A DNA stretch of 64,000 bases from Virgifigura sp964551315 (GCA_964551315.1 CAZKCM010000003.1:1-64000); one strand, 5' to 3'; numbered from the stretch's first letter, positions 25,897 through 34,585 are shown. Notes: generated from the letters alone by a model not told the origin. Program-made: numbers and translations.

Positions 25897-26472
25897 TCGG
25901 CCGCGCCAGGCCCTGCTGAGGAGGGCGGGTGGCGTCAGTAATGCCGGAGGCTTCCAGGAGCGCCATGCGGGCGCCGTAGGCTGATCCACAGCAAGATCCG
26001 TGTGTGGTGCCGGCAAGGCGCCGTTTCGGCCGTGCGGACCGGGCAGGGCGGTGCGGGCACGCGCCGGAAACGCGGCCGATCGGCTCTGAATCCGAGGATT
26101 CGTGGCTCCTTGCCAGCTTGCCGGATCTTCGCCCATGATACCGCGGTCGAGCGCGGAGCCGCGCCCGTCGCGGCGGTCGAAGAACGTCCTGGCCGGCGGA
26201 CGACACCCTGTTGCCAGCCCGGATGTCCGGGAGGCGGGCGCCTCCTGGCGACTGCGGAGGTCGCGCGGCGGTTTCATGAAAGTTGCGGGACCAAGCGACG
26301 ACAGCGAGCCCGCGGTAAAGCCCAACCGCAGCGCCATGGGCGCGGCCGGTCGCCCTTGGCGCCAACTTTCGCAAACTTTCGTAAAAGGCGATGCGTCGGT
26401 TCGAACCTGAATTCCTGATTCGCGCGGAGATCCGAAGAACGTTACGTCTTCCGAATCCCCGCGATCAGTTTG
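25897..26472. other. Gene-free stretch with an imperfect inverted repeat near its right end
   Basis: These 576 bases separate the end of the fliF operon from the convergent end of the regulator gene. Open frames here have no recognisable product and lack ribosome-binding sites. At 26424-26464 a long imperfect inverted repeat runs from CGCGG to CCGCG with GAT/ATC and CGAAGA/TCTTCCG pairs inside. It lies eight bases past the regulator's stop and could act as its terminator, though no T-run follows on either strand. Confidence 0.5.
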
Positions 26473-27231
26473 CTAGGAGGCGCGCTTCAGCGCGGCGTCG
26501 GCGTTCTTTTTGGCGACGACAGACAGTTTGACGTCCGACCGCTCCGACTTCGGCGCCTCGAGCTTGTAGCCGCGACCGTAGACGGTCTCGATATACTCTG
26601 CGCCGCCGGTATAAGAGGCGAGCTTCTTGCGCAGCTTGCAGATATAGACGTCGATCACCTTGTCGTAGGGCTGGGACGCCATCATTCCGTAGATCGTGTC
26701 GTAAAGGGATTCCTTCGAGACGACCTTGCCCACCCGGAGCGCCAGCTCGGTGAAGATCGAGTACTCCCGGTGGCTGAGCTTGATCCGCTGACCGTTCACC
26801 TCCGGGTCCCGCCCGTCGAGATAGGCGGTGATCTGACCGATCTGGATCTGGCCAGAAGAATGCCCGAAGCCGCGACGGACCACGGCCTTGATCCTGGCCA
26901 TGACTTCCAGCGGGCTGATCGGCTTGATCAGCACGTCATCGGACCCCGCGCTCAGCAGCCGTATCGTTGCCTCGCTGTTTCGGTGATCAAGAAGCCCGAT
27001 GATAGGAACGGCGCAGCCGCTCTGTCTAAAGGACCGCACGAACTCGGACTGGTTCTCGACGCCCCCGACAAGGATAGCGTCGCAGTTCTCGAACTCCGCT
27101 GCCCCCTCCAGAGAAAGATCGAGAGCGTTGATCGTCGTGGCGGTTTCACATTTTATTTTGTTTCGCGAGAATGCGGACCGGATCGAGTCCGCAATCTCTT
27201 TGTTCGGCTCGAACAGAACGATGTGACCCAT
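26473..27231 (-). CDS. Rem/FtcR/CtrA-like response regulator with atypical receiver
   Basis: OmpR-type transcription factor (252 aa): receiver at residues 1-115 and winged helix at about 125-225. The C-terminal MMASQPYDKVIDVYICKLRK followed by YIETVYGRGYKL is close to CtrA and to the flagellar regulators FtcR (Brucella) and Rem (Sinorhizobium), which also lie inside flagellar clusters. The receiver lacks the phosphorylatable aspartate (Gly56 in DAILVGG) and one residue of the acidic pocket (FEPN instead of a DD pair), while Lys103 remains. It is therefore probably not controlled by normal phosphorylation. No histidine kinase is adjacent. ATG 27231 follows a GGGGGGAT ribosome-binding site. Confidence is high for the family and moderate for the flagellar master-regulator role. 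Confidence 0.85.
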   Translation of the reverse strand: MGHIVLFEPNKEIADSIRSAFSRNKIKCETATTINALDLSLEGAAEFENCDAILVGGVENQSEFVRSFRQSGCAVPIIGLLDHRNSEATIRLLSAGSDDVLIKPISPLEVMARIKAVVRRGFGHSSGQIQIGQITAYLDGRDPEVNGQRIKLSHREYSIFTELALRVGKVVSKESLYDTIYGMMASQPYDKVIDVYICKLRKKLASYTGGAEYIETVYGRGYKLEAPKSERSDVKLSVVAKKNADAALKRAS

Positions 27232-27468
27232 ATACTGATCCCCCCGATCCCGCATAACAGTCGATCCTCGGAAGCGCCCGTGCACATTCAGGCGCAAGCA
27301 GAAATCATAGATGCTGGGTACGGGAAATCGTTTGATGAACGGTTAAATCGAGAAATGTAATTCTGAATGTATTTCGGTTAATTGCGTATTTACTTAGTAA
27401 CGGTTCAGTAATATTGAATTTTATGCTTTTTGATTTTTTCGGCTCGTTGAGCCCAGCTTCAAACTGGA

Positions 27469-27487
27469 TTTAATCTTCGCCCGGTAG
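27469..27487 (+). promoter_or_regulatory. Shared flagellar cis-element upstream of flgI
   Basis: TTTAATC (27469-27475), eight bases, GTAG (27484-27487), ending 35 bases before the flgI ATG. The whole 27232-27522 intergenic stretch is AT-rich and carries the divergent control regions of the regulator and flgI, including GGTTAA half-sites at 27341-27346 and 27375-27380. Confidence 0.6.
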
Positions 27488-27522
27488 GGTATTGCGGTCA
27501 TGAACGCGATCCCGAAGCGACG

Positions 27523-28647
27523 ATGAGACGAACGTTCGCCATCCTCATGCTTGCGGCGTTGGCTTGGCTCATGCCGGCTGCGGAGTTCTCCGCCGCGGCG
27601 GCGCCCACGCGCATCAAGGACATTGTGCGAGTCGAGGGCGTGCGGAAGAACCAGCTCATCGGATATGGCCTCGTGGTGGGCCTGAACGGCACCGGCGACC
27701 GGCTTCGGAACACGCCCTTCACGGAGCAGAGCCTGGCGAGCATGCTCGAACGCATGGGGGTCAACGTCCGCGACGAGGATCTCCGCACGAAGAACGTCGC
27801 CGCGGTGATGGTCACCGCCGAGCTGCCGCCTTTTGCCCAGCAAGGATCGCTCATCGACGTGACGGTATCCGGTCTCGGCGACGCGACGAGTTTGGCCGGC
27901 GGGACGCTCCTGGTCACGCCGCTGCTGGGCGCCGACGGGGAAGTCTACGCCGTTGCCCAGGGGGCGGTCGCGATTTCGGGCTTCGATGTTTCCGGGCAGG
28001 CCGCGCGGGTTACCAAGGGCGTGCCGACGACCGGGCGGATCGTGAATGGCGCGATCGTCGAACGAGAGGTCGGCGTCAACCTCAACGATGTGCCCGTCGT
28101 CAATCTGTCGCTGCGGAATCCTGATTTCACGACGGCAATCCGGATTGCCGAGGCCATCAACGACCATCTGGATCAGCCGCGCGCCAGGGCCCTGGATCTC
28201 AACAACGTGGAAGTCCGCGTCCCCGATGCCTATCGCGGGGAGGTGGCGCGCTTCATTTACGAGATCGAGAACCTGACCGTTACCCCGGATGCAGTCGCGA
28301 AGGTCGTCATCGACGAGAAGTCCGGCACGATCGTGATCGGGAACGAGGTCCGCGTGAGCAAGGTGGCGATCACCCAGGGGAATCTCACGATACAGATCAC
28401 GGAGACCCCGCAAGTGTCTCAGCCGTCGCCGTTCTCGGAAACGGGGGAGACGGTGGTCGTGCCACGCACGAACATCGAGGTCGACGAAGAGACCGGAGCC
28501 GGTTTCGCGATCCTCGAGGACTATACGACCCTCGAGGCGCTCGTCGCCGGCCTGAATCGCCTCGGCATGTCGCCGCGCGACATCATCGCGATCCTGCAGG
28601 CGATCAAGGTCGCGGGCGCGTTGCAGGCCGAGATTGAGATTATCTAG
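27523..28647 (+). CDS. flgI: Flagellar P-ring protein FlgI
   Basis: P-ring subunit in the periplasm (374 aa), forming the bushing of the rod in the peptidoglycan layer. A signal peptide (ILMLAALAWLMPAAEFSAAA) precedes the mature start. RIKDIVRVEGVRKNQLIGYG then LVVGLNGTGD is the family signature, and TLEALVAGLNRLGMSPRDII near the C-terminus is conserved. It heads the flgI-flgJ-flgN unit. Confidence 0.96.
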   Translation: MRRTFAILMLAALAWLMPAAEFSAAAAPTRIKDIVRVEGVRKNQLIGYGLVVGLNGTGDRLRNTPFTEQSLASMLERMGVNVRDEDLRTKNVAAVMVTAELPPFAQQGSLIDVTVSGLGDATSLAGGTLLVTPLLGADGEVYAVAQGAVAISGFDVSGQAARVTKGVPTTGRIVNGAIVEREVGVNLNDVPVVNLSLRNPDFTTAIRIAEAINDHLDQPRARALDLNNVEVRVPDAYRGEVARFIYEIENLTVTPDAVAKVVIDEKSGTIVIGNEVRVSKVAITQGNLTIQITETPQVSQPSPFSETGETVVVPRTNIEVDEETGAGFAILEDYTTLEALVAGLNRLGMSPRDIIAILQAIKVAGALQAEIEII

Positions 28648-28662
28648 CGGGAGGGACGGGCG

Positions 28663-29004
28663 ATGGATGTGAGCAATGTTGCGCAAGCAACCGCATCGCT
28701 TCGGGCCGGCACCGGTGCCGGAGGTCCCGCACCGGCGCAGGGCATCGACCGGTCGAGCGACGCCTGGAAGGCGGCGCGGGAGTTCGAGGCCCTGGTGCTG
28801 TCGCAGATGTTCGAGTTCATGTTCGCCGGCGTCCGGACGGACGGCATGTTCGGCGGAGGGCATGCGGAAAAGGTGTATCGGAGCCTTCTCTTGCAAGGCT
28901 ATGCCGACAGCGTCGCCGAAACCGGCGCAATCGGCATCGCCGAGCGCGTGTATGGCGACATCGTGACGTACTATGGCCGCGCGGAGGGTAATCGCGATGG
29001 GTGA
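28663..29004 (+). CDS. flgJ: Flagellar rod-binding protein FlgJ (short form)
   Basis: A 113-aa protein matching only the N-terminal rod-cap part of FlgJ (AAREFEALVLSQMFEFMFAG, then GHAEKVYRSLLLQGYADSVA). The C-terminal muramidase domain of enteric FlgJ is absent, as in most Alphaproteobacteria. The transglycosylase at 5183-6028 may provide that activity. The stop overlaps the next gene by eight bases. Confidence 0.88.
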   Translation: MDVSNVAQATASLRAGTGAGGPAPAQGIDRSSDAWKAAREFEALVLSQMFEFMFAGVRTDGMFGGGHAEKVYRSLLLQGYADSVAETGAIGIAERVYGDIVTYYGRAEGNRDG

Positions 29005-29530
29005 GGTTTTCCGCCTTCGTGAGAAGATCAAGGACTTCAATGTCGCTCCGGCCGGGCCCGGCGCCCCGGAGGAGCATCCCGCCGGCGAGGAGATCGACGA
29101 GGCGAAGGCCGCCCTGCAGCGGGAGCTGCGTGCCGGCTTCTGCGAGACGATCGACAAGCTCATTGAGATCCTCAATGAGGAAAGCGAGGCCGTGCGGAAG
29201 CACGATGTCTCGGCCATTCCCGAGTTTGCCGAGGCGAAGGAACGGATGCTTGTCGTCATGGAGCGCATCCTGAACAAGGCCGTCGAGGAGCGGATATCCC
29301 TGCGGCCGGACGATCCCGGCATCGATATCGAGGAGCGGCTGCAGCAGTTCGACCGGGCGACCCGGCGGAACATGGCCGCTCTCGAGGCGCTGAACGGAGC
29401 CGTCACGCGCGTGGTCGACCTGACCGTCAAGGCCCTGGAGCAGGAGAACAGCGAAGGGCTCTACGCGCGCAGCGGCCGGTCTGTCCGCCCGACCGACGTC
29501 TCGCCGGCGGGTGTCAACGTCGATCTGTAG
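28997..29530 (+). CDS. FlgN-like flagellar export chaperone
   Basis: Mostly helical 177-aa protein with the long amphipathic helices expected of FlgN, the chaperone that keeps FlgK and FlgL soluble before export (RAGFCETIDKLIEILNEESE, then RATRRNMAALEALNGAVTRV). FlgN sequences diverge strongly, so the call rests on helical layout, size and position after flgI-flgJ. ATG 28997 overlaps the flgJ stop. Confidence 0.65.
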   Translation: MGEVFRLREKIKDFNVAPAGPGAPEEHPAGEEIDEAKAALQRELRAGFCETIDKLIEILNEESEAVRKHDVSAIPEFAEAKERMLVVMERILNKAVEERISLRPDDPGIDIEERLQQFDRATRRNMAALEALNGAVTRVVDLTVKALEQENSEGLYARSGRSVRPTDVSPAGVNVDL

Positions 29531-29959
29531 CCGGCCCGAATTCGACTTTCCAGCGCTGTCGCTTGCGGGTGATGCCGGCGTGTGCCCGCTCAAAGGCGGG
29601 CCGCGCCTCTTGAAGCACGGCCGCTCGATATCGGACCGCGTCGCGTGATATCCTGACCCCGCGAGGCCGACTCGTTCCTGAGGTTGTGTCGGCCAGGTCC
29701 GGGCCTGGTAAAGGCGCTGGATAGGAATGCGCGGTGCGGCTTCAGGGGACTCTCGGAGCCACCCGGGGCAGGGCTCATTTGCCAAATCGTGACCATGCCG
29801 ATCCGCGCGATGATCGTGTGCTCGGCTATCGCGCCTTCCGTAAGGCGCGGAGATTGCCGCTGACAGCATCGATCATCTCACCCGGCATGCGCGGTTGCCG
29901 TTCTCGCCGGGCAGACAACACACCCGAGGCAAAACATTGAACGAAAATGAGAAATCACC
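29531..29959. other. Intergenic stretch with a hairpin after the flgI operon
   Basis: No gene is supported in these 429 bases. At 29584-29601 a perfect six-base GC stem (GCCCGC / GCGGGC, six-base loop) is followed by CGCGCCTCTT and could terminate the flgI operon. The remainder shows nothing recognisable before the glutathione transferase gene. Confidence 0.45.
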
Positions 29960-30625
29960 ATGACCTCTCCAGTGATCCCCACCATCACCGCCTTTGAACG
30001 ATCGCCCGATGGCGGCAGGGGACTGGCGCGTGACATGCCTGTTCGCTGGGCGCTCGAAGAAGTGGGCCGGCCCTACCACGTACGCCTTCTCTCGTTCGGT
30101 GCGTTGAAGGAGGCCCCGCATCGTGCGCTTCATCCGTTCGGGCAGATTCCGACCTATGAAGAAGGCGATCTCTCCCTGTTCGAGTCGGGCGCGATCGTGT
30201 TGCATATCGCGGAGCGCCATGCGGGCCTTCTGCCAGAGGATGCGAATGCCCGGGCGCGTGCGATCACATGGATGTTTGCCGCGCTCAACACCGTAGAGCC
30301 GCCGATCTTCGACCGCGATCTCGCCAAGATCCTCGAGCGCGACGAGCCCTGGTACGAGCAGCGCCTGCGTGTCCTGGAGGACAACATCCGGAAACGGCTG
30401 GGCGACCTTTCCAGTCGCCTTGGCGACGGCGACTGGCTTGACGGCGCGTTCAGCGCCGGTGACCTTTTGATGGTGACGGTGCTGCGCCGGTTGCAAGGTT
30501 CGGGTATCCTCGAGGAATATCCGAACCTCGCGGCCTATGTAAGCCGCGGCGAAGCGCGGCCCGCTTTCAAGCGTGCGTTCGACGCTCAATTGGCGGTTTT
30601 CACGGCCGCATCGACCAGCCGATAA
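29960..30625 (+). CDS. Glutathione S-transferase family protein
   Basis: Soluble 221-aa enzyme of the GST superfamily, with a thioredoxin-like N-terminal domain (VRWALEEVGRPYHVRLLSFG, cis-proline in FGQIPTYEEG, glutathione-contacting ESGAIVLHIAERH) and a helical C-terminal domain (GDWLDGAFSAGDLLMVTVLR). It likely conjugates or detoxifies electrophiles; the substrate is unknown. It has no evident link to the flagellar genes on both sides and has its own flanking gaps. Confidence 0.88.
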   Translation: MTSPVIPTITAFERSPDGGRGLARDMPVRWALEEVGRPYHVRLLSFGALKEAPHRALHPFGQIPTYEEGDLSLFESGAIVLHIAERHAGLLPEDANARARAITWMFAALNTVEPPIFDRDLAKILERDEPWYEQRLRVLEDNIRKRLGDLSSRLGDGDWLDGAFSAGDLLMVTVLRRLQGSGILEEYPNLAAYVSRGEARPAFKRAFDAQLAVFTAASTSR

Positions 30626-30832
30626 AGATTCGCTCTGAGCTTCGGAGCCGTCATCTGGACGGTTCCGATCAGCTTACGAGTGTGACCCGAGCACCACCTT
30701 GGCCGTTTCGGTTGACGGTTATAGAGCTCGATCCAGCGGAGACAGTGAGGACAGCGTGCCGGCGGTTCCTCCCCCGGGTTGCCCCGCGTGGCGCCGGGAA
30801 GCCGGGCGTGAATTTGCCGCGAAGCCGCGGCC

Positions 30833-31441
30833 TTACGAGATCACCATGTCCTGGGACGCGTCGACCATTTCGCCGCTTTCCAGCACCAGGACCGTCCTTC
30901 CGCCCTCTTGAATGATCTGCTTGATTTTTTCGGTAACGAAGGTGGCGGTCGGGAGCTGATTGCCCTCGGCGTCGATCGCCTCGACGACCACGGCGTAGGT
31001 TCCGTCCTCCTGCATCTCGCCCTGATCGTTGAGGCCATCCCAGGTTACGCTCTGCCGCCCGCCGCCATAGGCGACGGTCTCGGTGCGGATCGGGTGTCCG
31101 GCGGAGTTCAGGATGGTGTAGCGGACCTTGGCCGGCTCGCCTTGGACCGCGAAGGAAAAATCGACTTCCCCGTCCTCAAGGTTGAGGACGCTGCCGGCAA
31201 CCTCGATGTTGCGCCCGATCAGGGCGAGGCTGCTGCGCGACGACATCGACGAGATTGCCGTCATGAGGTCGTCGAGCTTGCTGTTCGTTCGGATCGACTG
31301 CTCGACCTGGGAGAACTGCGCGAGCTGGGTGACGAACTGCGTGGCATCCATCGGGGCCAGGGGATCCTGATTGCGCATCTGCTCGGTCATCAGCTTCAGG
31401 AACACCTGGTAGTCGCTGTTGATCATCTGACTGGAAGTCAT
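30833..31441 (-). CDS. flgD: Flagellar hook cap protein FlgD
   Basis: Hook scaffold (202 aa) that caps the growing hook. The N-terminal export and assembly region reads FLKLMTEQMRNQDPLAPMDA followed by TQFVTQLAQFSQVEQ, which is the family signature. The C-terminal half is a FlgD-type Ig-like/tudor domain (GGRQSVTWDGLNDQGEMQED). It follows fliK by 17 bases on the same strand. Confidence 0.95.
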   Translation of the reverse strand: MTSSQMINSDYQVFLKLMTEQMRNQDPLAPMDATQFVTQLAQFSQVEQSIRTNSKLDDLMTAISSMSSRSSLALIGRNIEVAGSVLNLEDGEVDFSFAVQGEPAKVRYTILNSAGHPIRTETVAYGGGRQSVTWDGLNDQGEMQEDGTYAVVVEAIDAEGNQLPTATFVTEKIKQIIQEGGRTVLVLESGEMVDASQDMVIS

Positions 31442-31458
31442 CGTTGCTCTCCGTAGGC

Positions 31459-32697
31459 CTAGAGCGATATGTCGAGGACGCCTTCCACGTAGCGAGAGGT
31501 GACTCTCGCTCCGACATTGCCCTCGTCGGGTCCGACCGGCCCCGATATCGAGAAGCGGTCGGGCGCCCCGGTTCGCTGGTCGGCCGATTGCGACTGCCCG
31601 TCCCGGGAGGCGAAGTGGATTCCGGAACCGCCGATGTTCAGCCCGGCGTCCTGCAAGGCCCGCTCGAGCGTCCGCACGCTTTGCTGCAACTGTTGCAACG
31701 TGTCCGGCCGGTCCGCAGCAACCGTAACGTGCAGCCGCCCGTCCCGCATCTCCAGCGTTACATCGACTTGGCCGAGTTCCTTTGGATACAGGTTGATGCG
31801 AAGGACCGACTGGCCGGACTGGGCCGCACGAACGATGTGTACGGCGACCTGGTGTACCGGTTGTGCGGCCTCGCGCGCCGTCACCCGACCGGAGTCCCCG
31901 ACCAGGTGGCCGTCGCCGCCGATGCGGGCCATGAGGCCGTTCTCGGTGCCGTCGCTTCGCGCGGCGGCCTGGCGTCGGGTCGCTTGTCCCGCGTCCATGA
32001 GGGCGGCCATGGCGCCCTGTGGCGCCGGTGCGGGTGTCGGAGGCTGACCGTCGGCCTTCGCCGTTGCGGTGCCTCCGTCCGGCGACCGGCCCTTCTCGGT
32101 CAGCGCCTGTTCGGCAGGGGAGGGAAGGCGCTGCGACCGCGCGCGCGACTTCTCGGCCTGCTCCGCCGCGGCCTGGGCCGCGGCGGTCTGGAGCTGGTCG
32201 CCGTTCTCGCCGTTCGGGATGGCCGTCGGCGAAGCCTGTGGGCCCTTCGCCCCGGAGAGCCAGTCGGATCGCGGTGTTTGTGCGGTCTTGCCCGACGGCA
32301 TCGCGGCGGGTGCCGTCGCATCGGTCTTGCCCGACATCCCGGAAAGAGCGGCGCTGAACGTGATCGCCTGGTTGGCTCCGGCGCCTCCGGCGTTGCCAAT
32401 GGTGGCCTCGGCACCGGCTCTTGCGGCCGTCCCGCCGCCGGTCTGTTTCTTCTTATCCGCGGCCGGCTCGCCGGTTCGCGCGGCCCTCGCCTCCGCACCC
32501 GCGGCGCGGCGGTCGTCCCGGCTCTCGCGGGGCGCGGATGCCCGATCGGATGCGACGCTCGGCCGCTCGGCGCCGGCGAGGAGATCGTCGAAGGCGCGCC
32601 GGTCGCCCTCGTCCTCGGGCCCGGACTTGGCCGGAGCTCGGCCCTGTGGCCTCGGCTGGATGTCCTGCGGCGTCTCGATCATGGTCGGACCGATCAT
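31459..32697 (-). CDS. fliK: Flagellar hook-length control protein FliK
   Basis: Exported molecular ruler (412 aa) that sets hook length and triggers FlhB switching. The first ~270 residues are low-complexity, rich in Ala, Gly, Pro and charged residues. The C-terminal domain carries the FliK signature (LRINLYPKELGQVDVTLEMR then DGRLHVTVAADRPDTLQQL). ATG 32697 is used; an in-frame ATG at 32682 is also possible. It is preceded by the long-form shared flagellar element. Confidence 0.92.
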   Translation of the reverse strand: MIGPTMIETPQDIQPRPQGRAPAKSGPEDEGDRRAFDDLLAGAERPSVASDRASAPRESRDDRRAAGAEARAARTGEPAADKKKQTGGGTAARAGAEATIGNAGGAGANQAITFSAALSGMSGKTDATAPAAMPSGKTAQTPRSDWLSGAKGPQASPTAIPNGENGDQLQTAAAQAAAEQAEKSRARSQRLPSPAEQALTEKGRSPDGGTATAKADGQPPTPAPAPQGAMAALMDAGQATRRQAAARSDGTENGLMARIGGDGHLVGDSGRVTAREAAQPVHQVAVHIVRAAQSGQSVLRINLYPKELGQVDVTLEMRDGRLHVTVAADRPDTLQQLQQSVRTLERALQDAGLNIGGSGIHFASRDGQSQSADQRTGAPDRFSISGPVGPDEGNVGARVTSRYVEGVLDISL

Positions 32698-32732
32698 CGC
32701 TCTCGAGCCCTTGTTTACTGCCGGCTGGGAGT

Positions 32733-32764
32733 CTACCGGTGAAAGACTAAATCCGGGTTTCGAT
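32733..32764 (-). promoter_or_regulatory. Shared flagellar cis-element upstream of fliK (long form)
   Basis: Read on the minus strand: ATCGAAACCCG (32764-32754), two bases, TTTAGTC (32751-32745), eight bases, GTAG (32736-32733), ending 35 bases before the fliK ATG. The segment order and spacing equal those upstream of flgB and flgF. Confidence 0.65.
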
Positions 32765-32787
32765 TCCCGGCCCCGACAAACGCGGGT

Positions 32788-34098
32788 TCATGCCAGGCTG
32801 TTCACGAGATCGCCCTCGAGGAGCGGTAACCATAGCTCGGCCTTGTTGGTAAAGACGACGTTACCTCTCAAGGCGAACTGCCTGAAGCAATCCGGCGCAT
32901 TCGACTGGATCATCTCCGTCAGGAACCTGGGCAGGGCCGTGGTCGTCAGGATCGTGATGTTGAGGTGGCCGCCATAGAGGAAGGCCGTCATCTGCACCGG
33001 CCCGCAGGCAGGCAGCACCATCTGAAGGGCGCAATGCTGTCCCGGCTTGCGATGGCCCGTCTCGGGGTCCACCATTTCACGGCGGACTCCCCAGACCATC
33101 TGTGTCAGCGACTTCATCATGACCGGGACCAGCACCACCTCCCAATAGCCGTAGGGGCCGAGGTCCCGCAGCCGCGGGCCGACCTGGCGGTCGAGATAAT
33201 CGAAGATGTCGTCGGCGTCGTGGATCTCGATGTCGCGGGCGACCACGCGTCCCAGCCAAGCCCTGAGCCCGCCGTTGCGAAGCGTCAACAGGAAGAGCAT
33301 GAGGGCGAAGCCGAAGGTGGAGTTGAGGCGCGGCGCGATCCGCAGGCCGTTGTTGAGAATCGCCGGGCTGATGCCCACGAGGGCGCCCACCATCTCGTTG
33401 TAGGTTTGGGCGCTTTCGGCAAAGGACGCGGCGATTCGCGTGGCGGCGCTAGGGGCGGTTAGGCTCTTGGCGTCGTCGAAGGCGCGGGTGACGTGCAGGC
33501 CGCGCTGGACGTCCGTGCCCCCTCTGCTGCCTTTCGCTTCGAGGTTGCCCTGGAGCCAGAGCTCCGTCCGCTTCTCGGACCCGATCTCGGACGCCTCGAA
33601 CTCGGCGATGGCCCGCACCATCTGGTCCGGATTGCCGGTTCGCACGGGAATGAGCGCCTGCGCCGGGTTGTGAGCGGGGGTCGAGGATCCGGCGATCGAG
33701 ATCATGACCGGGGTCGGCTTGGCCGCGAGCTCGGCCGTGCCCGTCGGCGGCTGTTGCGGAATGATCTCGATCCGCGCGCTCGTGCCGGAGGGAGAGATCG
33801 TCAGGATGATCTTCTGCCCCGGAATGAGCTTGGCCGCTTTCTCTCCGTTGAAGACGTTCGTCTGCCGGACGGCGAAGTCACCGATCGGGGTCTCGACACG
33901 GACGATGTTGTTCGGAAGGATTTCCTTCGGCACGGCCTCGACGCGGATGGCTTCCTGGCCGGGCGCGAAGAGGCTGGGCCGACCGAGGATGATCGCATTG
34001 GCCTGCAGAAGCCGGGCCTCGCGGTGAGCGGCCGTTCCCTGCTGTAAGGCTCCGGAGTCCGTGAGGTACAGGAGCGTATCGACCGGCGGCAGGCTCAT
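32788..34098 (-). CDS. Unknown 436-aa protein of the motA operon
   Basis: I do not recognise the family. The protein lacks a signal peptide. The N-terminal third has beta-rich sequence (VRVETPIGDFAVRQTNVFNG), a Pro/Thr-rich linker follows, and the rest includes a possible membrane-associated segment (FGFALMLFLLTL). The C-terminal part (LPACGPVQMTAFLYGGHLNI then TILTTTALPRFLTEMIQ) looks like the strand-helix pattern of the FliK C-terminal domain, suggesting a FliK-related substrate-specificity or export role. That resemblance is judged by eye. It starts six bases after the FliL-like gene, so it belongs to the motA unit. Confidence 0.7.
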   Translation of the reverse strand: MSLPPVDTLLYLTDSGALQQGTAAHREARLLQANAIILGRPSLFAPGQEAIRVEAVPKEILPNNIVRVETPIGDFAVRQTNVFNGEKAAKLIPGQKIILTISPSGTSARIEIIPQQPPTGTAELAAKPTPVMISIAGSSTPAHNPAQALIPVRTGNPDQMVRAIAEFEASEIGSEKRTELWLQGNLEAKGSRGGTDVQRGLHVTRAFDDAKSLTAPSAATRIAASFAESAQTYNEMVGALVGISPAILNNGLRIAPRLNSTFGFALMLFLLTLRNGGLRAWLGRVVARDIEIHDADDIFDYLDRQVGPRLRDLGPYGYWEVVLVPVMMKSLTQMVWGVRREMVDPETGHRKPGQHCALQMVLPACGPVQMTAFLYGGHLNITILTTTALPRFLTEMIQSNAPDCFRQFALRGNVVFTNKAELWLPLLEGDLVNSLA

Positions 34099-34104
34099 GG
34101 TCGG

Positions 34105-34584
34105 TCATGATCGATAGTTGTTCTGCAGCATGAGCCGGGTGAACAGGACCTTATCGACAACCTCGGCACCGAAGGCGGTGTTCAGGTCGTTCGCCATGCG
34201 TTCCGCCAGGGCCTTTGGATCGAACTGGCCGCTCATGAAGGCGCCGGTCTCGGCATAGGAAAAGAGCGATCGTATGGTTGCGTCCCGGTAATCGGGGATG
34301 TGCCTCGCGGCCACCATCTTTTCGTCCAGGCTCGTCATCGAAAGGGTGATTTCGGCCAGGACGAAAGCCTGCGTCTTGCCGTCGTAGACGACCGGAATGA
34401 CGAACTGGCCCAGCTCGAGGTAGGTCTGCCGGGTGGGGTCCAGCGGCTGCCTCTGCGGCACCGAGAAGGCGAGAGTCTCCTCCGGATGCAGCACGCCCAT
34501 CGCGTGGTTGCCGATCGCCAGGCCGGAAATCAGCCCCAGCAGCGCCAAGACGACGGCCAGGGTGATAAAGCGCCCGAGCGTCAT
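34105..34584 (-). CDS. FliL-like membrane protein next to motA
   Basis: A 159-aa protein with one N-terminal helix (FITLAVVLALLGLISGLAIG) and a periplasmic domain. YLELGQFVIPVVYDGKTQAF then VLAEITLSM matches the FliL pattern of a proline-marked strand followed by a long strand. The C-terminal VDKVLFTRLMLQNNYRS resembles the FliL tail. ATG 34584 begins one base after the motA stop, so translation is coupled. It may act as a stator-associated protein. A clearer FliL is at 19771-20220. Confidence 0.6.
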   Translation of the reverse strand: MTLGRFITLAVVLALLGLISGLAIGNHAMGVLHPEETLAFSVPQRQPLDPTRQTYLELGQFVIPVVYDGKTQAFVLAEITLSMTSLDEKMVAARHIPDYRDATIRSLFSYAETGAFMSGQFDPKALAERMANDLNTAFGAEVVDKVLFTRLMLQNNYRS

Positions 34585-34585
34585 G

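Noticed and set aside
26002..26418. Open frames in the 25897-26472 gap
   Set aside because: No ribosome-binding site, atypical composition and no recognisable features; more likely non-coding.
27421..29430. A 669-codon minus-strand frame opposite flgI-flgJ-flgN
   Set aside because: The plus-strand genes are unmistakable, and the antisense product is low-complexity without motifs.
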